Assembly: GCA_948567375.1 (NCBI GenBank)
Contig: OX419757.1
Location: 33,542,001 to 33,606,000, forward strand
DNA from: Lunularia cruciata
Taxonomy: Eukaryota; Streptophyta; Marchantiopsida; Lunulariales; Lunulariaceae
Length of the DNA: 64,000 nt
Direction: 5' to 3'
The translations under genes and the position numbers were made by a program. Positions within the stretch are counted from its first letter, which is position 1, and each line of letters starts with the position of its first letter. Below the pieces are notes generated by a model. That model saw only the letters and a program-made list of their open reading frames with translations, made no database searches and was not told where the DNA came from. Of this stretch, positions 56,190-64,000 are shown one piece after another.

Positions 56190-56918
56190 TATCTACATGA
56201 AGAAGGGTGTAGATTAACTGGTGATTTTAGAAGACAAGGAGGCTCTCAAAGCTTTTGAGGAGCTCAAGCAATCCCTTGTTGTACCTCCAATTCTTGCTAA
56301 ACCTGATTGGAGTAAGCCTTTCATTCTCTACATTGATATTTCTAATGTTGCTATAGGATGCACTCTTAGTCAATTAGACCAAGATGGGCATGATCATCCA
56401 TTAGCTTATGCTAGTAGGCAGATGGTCTCAACAGAGAAGAACTACTTTGTCATAGAGAGAAAAGGGTTGGCAATGATCTTTGGTCTCAAGAAGTTTAGAC
56501 ATTATTTGATTGGAGAGAAAGCCACCATTGTCACATATCATAAGGCTTTGAAGTACATCTTCAACAAGCCTTATGTGGAAGGGAGACTAGCAAGGTGGAT
56601 GATACTCTTGTCTGAGTATGACTACACCATTGAAGATAGGCCAAGGAAGAAACATGCAAATGCAGATTTGTTACCTAGGGCCTATGATCATGATGGAGAT
56701 GAACCAATGGATGATTCCTTCTTGGATGAGGAGCACATGACAATCTCAATCACTCAAGAGGTTCCAATGGAATACAAGGAGATTGTAGATTTTGTGACAA
56801 GAGGTAACTATTCAAAAGAGATGCATGTTAGGGAGAGGAAGGCCCTTGCAACAAGATCCAGACCTCCCACAATGGTGGAGGATATTATTTTTCACCAAGG
56901 AGCAGATGGTCTAATTTG
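56190..56918 (+). pseudogene. RNase H of element G
   Basis: Open for 232 codons (56221-56919). It reads KPFILYIDISNVAIGCTLSQ, PLAYASRQMVSTEKNYFVIE, then HKALKYIFNKPYVEGRLARW and KKHANADLLPRA. These are the RNase H and tether blocks of gypsy pol. The frame continues toward integrase and ends with a TGA at 56917. Confidence 0.88.
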
Positions 56919-56919
56919 A

Positions 56920-58085
56920 AGAGCAATAGATAAGGAAGAGTCTATCTTACTTATAAACAAGTTTCATGAAGGTTTAGTGTGTGGAGTATACTTTGCAAGA
57001 AAGGTGACTACTTTCAAGATTCTAGATGCAGGTTACCATTGGAGAGGGATTTTCAAGGATTGTCTTGATTATTGCAAAAATTTTCATGTTTGTCAAGCTT
57101 TTGCTAGAAAGTCTACATCCACTCCACCACTTAGATCAATTCCATTGCTAGGACCTTTTAAGAAGTGGGGAATTGATTTTGTAGGTCCTCTCAATAGAAC
57201 CCTAAGAAAAAATTGGTATATTGTGGTAGTTACTGATTACCTTACCAAGTGGGTTGAGGCTAGACCATTGAGTGACAAGAATGAAGATGAAGTTGGTAGA
57301 TTTCTTTATGAATGCATTATCACTAGGTTTGGATACCCTTTGGAGTTGGTTTTTGATAGAGGAAGAGAGTTTAGAGGAAGCATCACTATAGCTATGCTAC
57401 AACATTTCTCTATCACACATAGAGTAACTACATCCTATAAGCCAAATTCCAATGGCTTGGCAGAGAGAACCAATCAGACCTTGTGTATGATGTTGGCCAA
57501 AGATGCAAAAATGGAGGGGGCTAAACATCATTGGGACAAGAGGATTCATGCGGTGTTGTGGGAGTAAAGGACAACCATGAAGACTTCCACCAGATATTCT
57601 CCATTTCAATTGGTATATGGTATTGAGTCTACCCTACTTATTCACTTTGATCTTCCTACCTTCCAAAGCATTCATCGGAGATTGAAGAAGCACAAGGAGG
57701 TAGTGCAACGAAGTCAAGGAAGGAACAACTCATGGAGTTGGAAGAGGCAAGAGCAGTTGCTATGGTTCGAGTGAAGCAAGCCCAAAGGAAATAAAAGGAG
57801 AGCTATGACAAGAGGCAAGGCAAGAAGAAGGTAGAGCCTTTCAAAGAAGGTGATTGGGTAATGTTGTTTGATTCTATTTGATTCAAGAGAGTGCAAAAGA
57901 TGTTTTTGTTTAAGTACTTTGGACCTTTCATAGTGGAGAAGGTGTGGGGCAATTACACCTATGATCTCAAGGAGTTGGGAGGAAGACACTTTGATAGGAT
58001 TAACCATGATAAGTTGAAGATGTATCATAGAAGGTGGAGAGATCTTCACTTTGAGCACAAAGTGAAAACTTAGTCTGAGGGTAAG
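56920..58085 (+). pseudogene. Integrase of element G
   Basis: The zinc module is partly kept (FHEGLVCGVYF, later DYCKNFHVC), with the second His read as Cys. The core is open (56977-57567) with all three catalytic positions: Asp in WGIDFVGPL, Asp in LVFDRGREF, and Glu in NSNGLAERTN. Stops and frameshifts follow. The C-terminal part (57891-58073) reads KYFGPFIVEKVWGNYTYDL, then DRINHDKLKMYHRRW. No chromodomain follows. A purine-rich stretch leads to the LTR. Confidence 0.85.
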
Positions 58086-58777
58086 TGGAACACCCATTTG
58101 TGCATGTGTGTGGTATTGTGATATTTAGCTTGGTATTACAAGTACTTGAGAAATATTATTTATATAGAGATAAAGGATGGTTCTACATTATTCATGATTA
58201 GCTAAAGTTAGTCATAGCTAAGATAGAGGGGACCTTACTTTAGAGGAAGTGGAAAAGATGAGCACCACTATCTTGGATTCTAGTGTGTTGACTTGGTATT
58301 ATTCTTAGGTTTTTGGCTTTGAGGAAAGAGTTGAGAACTCTTGGGCCCGCAAGCCTTTTTGTTTTGGATTTTTATATAGTCCAAGGATAGCACATATGAA
58401 GGAATCCTTGATTTAGTGGTTGGGTCAAGATAAGATCACATGCTTAGTGGAATATTCCCATGTGGATGGATATTCCTTTATACTTTTTTGACTTTTCTTG
58501 ACTTGAGCCTAGTAACTTGAGTTACTCTGGTAATTAGTAACTTTGGTGCGTAACTATTTCACAAGTATATAAACAAGGGGTGAGGAAGTACTCATCATCC
58601 TTTCATTTGCAATTATCTTTCTCTCATTGAGTTCTCTAGTGAGCAAGGTCTTGAGTATTGGAGTGTTAGCCTTGGAGGAGTATGATGGAATTGGGGTTTC
58701 TTTGCCTTCTTAGTCCATGGTGCCCTACTGTGATAGTCATCAAAGGTTCATCCTGAATGAGAGACAGCCGGCTCACA
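58086..58777 (+). repeat. 3' LTR of element G
   Basis: Starts TGGAACACCCATTTG (TGTAACACCC expected) and ends CAGCCGGCTCACA, 692 bp. The solo copy at 61999 has the complement of the same ends. Confidence 0.85.
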
Positions 58778-59815
58778 GACCCATACTTGGTATGAGCCTA
58801 ATACCTACACTTGCTTCTAATATATCCATGGTTACTTGGATTGAGCAGTTGGAGCAAAGATTGGCTAGCATAGCTTAGAGGAGATGAGATTCAAGTATTG
58901 AGGCTTCCACCTCTTATACTAGTGATAAGGGTGTCCTTGACTTCATGTGCAAATCAACACAAGTAGATACATCTGCCATAGTAACCAAGAGTGCATTATG
59001 TGATCTTGAACATAAAGGAGCATCAATGGAATTACATAAAGGAGAGGTTGGTAGACAAGTCAAACTTCCTTAGTCTTTCACACTTTTTGAGGCAATATAG
59101 ATAACATCCATAGTTCTTAGACATCCTATTGTAGCTATGGTAGGTAGTAATAGAGTGCACGACAAACTAGATATTAGTTGCTCACCTTTATCTAAAAAAA
59201 TATGTCTAGTATGATGTTGATTATATGCTCCTCTTTGCTCTCAACCAATGATATGTTTACATTGGGAGTTGACCTAGCTCCAATATTCCAATTGTTTGCC
59301 ACTCTTTGTGAGAGTAAGGATGGTGTTGTTCTTGCTTCTAGATCAAACTTGATTGATGGTAGAGCCAACTTGGTTGAGGAGCATGGGATTCATTGGCTAT
59401 TGATGGCTCATAGCATGCAACAATTGCTAGGTTGGAGGAATTATCTACAAGGCCTAGATTTGAGCACGCATGGTTTACAATTAGGGTTGTCCAATTAGAC
59501 AACCAAAGTAGGACTTTTAGTTTGGTGGGACCTTTAAGGAATATCTATACATAACAAAGGGTCTTATTAGACTCTAATATGTAGTCTTTTATGTTGGAGA
59601 AGGTTGAGTTGTCTATCTTGGGAGACCAATATGTAGATGTATCCATTTTAAATCCAAACATCTCTAGGAGTGGTTCCACATAGTACATCATATGTGAAGA
59701 GCCCAACCATTCAACCTTAGTTCTATGGTGAGAGCTCAAGCCATTGTGACAATAGAAGAGTCATATGATATCCTAATTGATGGAGCAATATTATATCCCA
59801 TGGGTTTTAGCATTG
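58778..59815 (+). pseudogene. Gag end and protease of copy E
   Basis: Gag resumes with TTGGTATGAGCC (aligned to copies A and B) and WIEQLEQRLAS. The protease region spans about 59180-59815. The active site reads LLDSN (about 59570), keeping Asp-Ser where copy A has Tyr and copy B has Phe. The second motif is YDILIDGAILYPMGF (about 59765-59805). Stops and frameshifts abolish coding. Confidence 0.7.
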
Positions 59816-59819
59816 ACTA

Positions 59820-60720
59820 ATGGTACCTTGAGTTACAACCAATGTCAATAGTCTGTGGTTACTAGAAGATCCTACCATCAAATATTTTCTTGTTGGGAGT
59901 GTAGGGTTTGGGGAGACATGGTACTATTAATTTGGTGATTTATGGATGGCCATGTTAGGGACTTACATGTGTTGGATCTATGGGATCCAACACATGGGAG
60001 TCTATGGGATGGTTAGGGTCTATGGGATCCTTGTTTTGGTATGTTGGGGGAGATGCTATGTATATTACAACACCTCTAAGCTCATCAAGCAATTTCTCTA
60101 GCATACATTTTGGAGAACATCTTGCACATGGTGATGGCAAGTACACACCAGATTTGATCTTGGATTGGACCTGCTATATTGTTAGATTTAGCCAATGTTG
60201 GATCCCAAGCTCATTGTCTCTTCTTTACTTAAACAAGTTTTACAATGGGCCTATGATGGGATTCAATGACTACCCCGCATTACTATCAATGATATTCTAC
60301 ATGTTGGACTCTAGCCTTAGATGGTGAGAGTGGTTGATAGATAATTTATGGTAGTTATGAACCTTATAGGGTAGCCCAAAGTTACCTTACCCACACTCAT
60401 GAGTTTCCCAACCTTCCATGCTTATAAGGAAGGAGATCTTGGACTTGCTTTAGACTCACAATTATAGTAGCTAATGGAGCCCAATACCAATGAGAGAGAG
60501 TAAGTAATGGATTTCCGTATTAGTATTACTACCATTATAACAATTTCAAAGGTATCTAAGGGTAAGATGTTAGGTCAAGCTACATACCTAAACTATTTCA
60601 CATGGATTGTGAGCCTTGGATTGGTTGAGCAGCATAGGATGTGCTTGATAGGCATCATTACTTGGACTCTTGTGAGCTCTACGTTTATCAAGGCAATACA
60701 GCACATATTGGGTGTAAAAA
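59820..60720 (+). pseudogene. Cytosine-5 methyltransferase remnant, copy E
   Basis: Sequence jumps from the protease end to the middle of the methyltransferase (QPMSIVCGY), so motif I is deleted. Motif IV reads NLVIYGWPC with the catalytic Cys codon at 59953-59955, then a TAG. Motif VI-like ILENIL lies near 60103-60121. The motif X region reads GQATYLNYFTWIVSLGL (about 60570-60625). A short hairpin and repeated TCTATGGGAT units lie inside, where copy A has no equivalent. It is the third occurrence of the domain in the window. Confidence 0.75.
59966..59996. repeat. Perfect 13-bp inverted repeat in copy E
   Basis: The arms CATGTGTTGGATC (59966-59978) and its complement (59984-59996) enclose TATGG. 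It is part of a local expansion in which TCTATGGGAT occurs three times (59977, 60001 and 60018 regions). Confidence 0.8.
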
Positions 60721-61079
60721 ATCAAGTGGGCATGGTATTCTTGGGGCACGGCCAATGACTACTATGAAAGTGGTTTACTTGAAGTACAAAAAAGTGAGCA
60801 TGGTCTACTTGGGTTACACCCTTGGTCTACATTGAAGGTGGCTAGAGTATGTGGAGAGATTGCATCTAGAGTAGAGGGAGTTTTTCATTTTGAGATTGTA
60901 GATTCTAGCAATTGGAAGCATGATAGTACTACTCCCAAGAGCCCAATGTAGCAACCAATCAATGCATCTTTCACTTCTACATCAATTACAAAGGATACTT
61001 AAGACCTAAATAGTGGACCCAAACTTACATGAGAGGGAAGATTGAAAGTTTGGAATTTCTTGAGGCACTACATTAGTTG

Positions 61080-61998
61080 TTTTTCCTTTAGTATGAAGGA
61101 TTTAGGTGCTCTAAAAGGACATGGTATTTAGATTGAGCTAACTAGTGATACACTAAATTTTGACATCCTTATAAATATATTGACATTAAGAGAGCTTTGA
61201 TTTAGAGTTGAAGTAGAGACCTTTTAAAGGTTGGTTTAGTGGAGATTTCACATGGAGAGTATACTTCAACTACAATGATGCTAGCCAAGAAGGATATGCA
61301 TAGCAATTACACAAATAGGCAAATGTGTGGAGATTACCATCCTATCAACGAACAAAGTAGGGTTAATTGGTGTATTATGCCTACACCAAAAGAGATGCAA
61401 TTGGGCATGCAAAGGCACTTTGAACCTTTGCATGCAATTGAGCATGCAAATGCATTCAATACTTTGGATCACTAGATATAAATATCACTAACTGTAAAAT
61501 ATCACTAATTGTCAATCAAAGAGGAGAACAAGTCCAAGATAGCATTTTGGGCTTGATCCGCACAACAAGGATGTATTGTGTCAATGGCAGTTTTTACCAT
61601 TTGGGTTAAAGAATGCTCTTGTCAAGTCCTAAAGAGTCATGGACAAGATCCTAGCAAGATTGGATTTTTCTTGGTGCTATATTAATGATAATTTGGTCTA
61701 TAATATTATTGTGGAAGAGCATGAGAGATATTTGTTGGAGATGTTTGAGAGATTGAAATCTCATGGATTCAAATTACATCTTGGGAAGTGCAGATTCTTC
61801 CAAGGGAAAGTTGAGTATTTGGGTTACATTATCTATCTTGATAGACTTGGTGTTTAATAGACCAAGGTAGAGAATATTTCACATATTCCTTGGCCTATAT
61901 ATATGAGTAGAGTGCGAGCTTTCCTTAGAATTGCAAAATTTTATTGCCAATATGCTAGAGGATTTAGTGCAATTGCCAAGGCTTTGACAAAGTTGACC
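61080..61998 (+). pseudogene. Reverse transcriptase of copy E
   Basis: RT blocks match copy A: MLAKKDMHSNYTNRQMCGDY (61275-61334), FLPFGLKN-like sequence near 61596, and the catalytic motif read as CYINDNLVYN (about 61675-61705), where the first catalytic Asp became Asn. GKCRFFQGKVEYLGYII follows. A local duplicated segment with an 11-bp hairpin (61405-61435) replaces part of the normal sequence before FxTLD. The frame ends at TTGACC, where a solo LTR was inserted. Confidence 0.8.
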
Positions 61999-63421
61999 TA
62001 TGAGCCAGCCTATATCTCTCACTAAGGATGACCCTCTGATGGCTATTAATGCACCATGGACTAAGAAGGCAAGGAATCCCAACTCAATTGCACTCCTCCA
62101 AGGCTAGCACTCCAAGGCACCTCCAAGACTCAAGACATTGCTCACTAGAGAACTCAATGAGAGAAAGATAGTTGTAAATGAAAGGATATTGAGTGCCTCC
62201 TCACTCCTAACTTATATACTTGTGAAAAAGTTACACATCAAAGTTACTAGGCTAAAATTTTAGGGTCAAGTAAGGTCTAAAAGTCTAAAATAATATCCAA
62301 GTACATGGGAATGATCCCATAAGTAGATTGTCTTACCTTCACCTACTGTAATATTATGAGGATAGCAAAGAAACATAGAAGAGAAAACATAGGTTTAACA
62401 CTCAAACTTTGGTGCCCCAAAGGAGCACCTTCTCTTTATTACATAGCCAAAGAGGATCTCCTCCAAGGAAGCTCCACCATAGGATTAGGTATATGGATAG
62501 GTGATCTGTCAGTGAGCTCCAATCTTAGATTACTTGCTTGGATAGGTGACATGTTGGTCCGGGTCCCATCTAGTTGGTCAAACAGGCTTTGACTAGGGGA
62601 ATCTTTTAGGGAATCTTATTGTAGGAATCTTAGAACCATGTAGGTGAGGTACCATTGGAAAGCTCTTGGTGAGACAAACCAAGGGGGAGGGAAAACTAGA
62701 CTTCCCTTTGTTGGGGGGATTGGCACATTTTTTAGGCCTAATTCATCCGTTTAAGCTTTTAAAATTGCCTCTCAAGTTTTCAGGCCTATTTTGGCCTCTA
62801 TCCTATTAGTAAAAGTGCCATTTTGGTGATAACTCTACCTGATCTACTTAGTCCATTATATGTACCATCCTTCCAAATTTCACCAGCCCAAATTTTATCT
62901 TTAGATCATATGTCTAGCTATTGATTCTAAAGTCTTCAAGTATATTTTGATTTTTGGCCAATTATTAGAAGTACTCTTTTGGTGATACCTCTGTCTGATC
63001 TACTTAGTCCATCATGTATAACATCATTCCAGATGTTACCAAACCAAATTTCATCTCTAGATCATATGTCTAGCTATTGGTATTACACCTATCAACTAAG
63101 TCAAGGATTCCATTACATGGGCTAACCTTGGACTATAGAAAAATCAACACCAACCAGGCTTGTGGGCCCAAGAATTCTCAACTCTTTCCTCAAAGTCAAA
63201 TAACTAGGAATAATACCAAGTCAATACACTAGAAGACAATGTAATGATGCTCACTCTTTTCCCTTCCTATAGAATAAGGTCAGCTTTATTTTAGCTAAGA
63301 CTAACTCTTGTTAATCATGACTAATGTAGAAGCTTAGCTAAACTTCATTAGCTAAACTCCACTACTTTCAATACCAAACTTAATATCTTTATAGACCATA
63401 TATGCATCAACAAGTGTTATA
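61999..63421 (-). repeat. Solo LTR of family G with nested chromovirus LTR
   Basis: On the plus strand it starts TATGAGCCAGCC (complement of the G LTR end) and ends AAGTGTTATA (complement of its start). Without the nested LTR it is about 680 bp. Target copies TGACC and AAACC are imperfect, but copy B shows GCTAACCAAGCTTACAC as the uninterrupted site. It splits the RT-RNase H boundary of copy E. Confidence 0.8.
62347..63087 (-). repeat. Chromovirus solo LTR inside the G solo LTR
   Basis: 741 bp, starting TGTAATATTATG and ending GGTATTACA, flanked by CCTAC (62342-62346) and CCTAT (63088-63092). It has the same family and orientation as the solo LTR at 15428-16720. Confidence 0.88.
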
Positions 63422-64000
63422 AACCAAGCTTACACACAAGTGATGTTAAGGAGATGAGCATGAGAGAGCTTTTATGGAGCGCAAAGAGAGATTGATATCT
63501 GCTCTTAATCTTAAGAGACACATTAGAAGATGCACATTCTAAGTCCATATTGATAGGAGTACATTGGAGCTCACCTAATTAGATGATGCGGAGTAGTTTG
63601 TGGTGGCCTATGCTTCAATGTTTAAGCAGGGGTGAAATAAAGTTTGTACAAGAAAGAGTGCTTGCTAGTAGTGTGGACAATAGCATACTTTTTATATTAC
63701 CTATTTGGTAATCCTTGCATTTTAATCATTGATCATCAACCACTAAAGTTGTTGATGAAGTCCAACAAGTTTTCAAGGAAGCTTGCCACAATGAGCTTTG
63801 ATTTTGCAAGAGTATGATTTCATAGTTATTCAAAGATATAGAGTGTTAAACCATGATGCATATGAATTGAGTAGAAACCCATGTGCCAACTAGTATGATG
63901 AAACTTGAGCATGTTGGTAGATGAGACAAATGAGGCAATTGTGCTAGGTTGGCATGCAGATATCTACCTTTTATGTATATTCATTGAAGCTCTGGTGGTA
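63422..64000 (+). pseudogene. RNase H of copy E, running off the window
   Basis: Resumes with CCAAGCTTACAC (as in copy B near 25280) and continues through the connection and RNase H blocks (VVAYASMF-like near 63600, IDHQPLKLLMKSNKF-like near 63730). It ends at the window edge. Several frameshifts are present. Confidence 0.7.

Larger units (their letters stand above)
53209..58777 (+). mobile_element. Ty3/gypsy element G, 5' end missing
   Basis: Gag, protease, RT, RNase H and integrase follow in gypsy order, with a purine tract and 3' LTR (58086-58777). No upstream LTR is found, and copy E gag is missing nearby, so a deletion removed both. It is better preserved than most elements here, with long open stretches and single stops. 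No chromodomain or PHD finger is seen after integrase. Solo or partial LTRs of the family lie at 49182-49606 and 61999-63421. Confidence 0.8.
27534..64000 (+). mobile_element. Methyltransferase-type gypsy element, copy E (interrupted, runs off the window)
   Basis: This plus-strand copy starts with X in two pieces (27534-27725 and 39102-39343). It continues with a leader (39344-40741), gag start (40742-40929), a gag fragment (52193-52349), the end of gag, protease, methyltransferase and RT (58778-61998), and RNase H (63422-64000). The gaps are filled by a chromovirus complex, a copia element, gypsy G, and a G solo LTR. The pieces lie in order and orientation, so one ancestral insertion explains them. 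About 0.9 kb of gag present in copy A is missing next to the G element. Its 3' end is outside the window. Confidence 0.75.

Noticed and set aside
58786-58798. TTGGTATGAGCC as a tRNA-iMet primer site of element G
   Set aside because: It follows the 3' LTR, and the bases align with gag of copies A and B, so it is copy E sequence.

Overview
The window looks like intergenic DNA of a large, repeat-rich plant genome. It is AT-rich, CpG-poor and packed with decayed Ty3/gypsy and Ty1/copia LTR retrotransposons that carry many stops and frameshifts. A gymnosperm, fern, lycophyte or moss would all fit, and the sequence does not decide between them. I see no intact host gene. Positions 1-4439 are unassigned DNA of mixed composition with several short perfect hairpins, including one with 30-bp arms at 2918-2987.

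The most interesting content is one family of gypsy-type element present in three copies: A (minus strand, 4854-14798), B (plus strand, 4440-27038, interrupted) and E (plus strand, 27534 to beyond the window end, interrupted). Its coding order is gag with two zinc knuckles, protease, a cytosine-5 DNA methyltransferase, reverse transcriptase, RNase H, DDE integrase, and a C-terminal PHD finger. Its ends are also odd. The 5' end carries repeat X only, while the 3' end of A reads Y-X-Y, and a solo copy reads X-Y. That is the logic of split direct repeats rather than ordinary LTRs. All three copies are dead.

The layout is a nest. A sits inside the leader of B. B is also interrupted by a chromovirus solo LTR (15428-16720), which itself contains a solo X-Y repeat (15798-16347), and by a 3.8-kb insertion (18842-22623) carrying a decayed coiled-coil gene of unknown role. 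E has a recombined chromovirus complex in its 5' X repeat (27726-39101), a copia element in gag (40930-52192, with GATAG target duplications), a third gypsy family G with its LTR (53209-58777), and a G solo LTR (61999-63421) that encloses another chromovirus solo LTR (62347-63087). The copia element in turn holds a minus-strand chromovirus remnant (43203-48436) plus LTR fragments that replace its integrase.

The families use different ways to engage chromatin. The A/B/E family encodes a methyltransferase and a PHD reader, and the chromoviruses keep a recognisable chromodomain. Family G shows neither. Domain calls rest on motifs read by eye. Family identity, element ages and the split-repeat model are inferences that need alignment.
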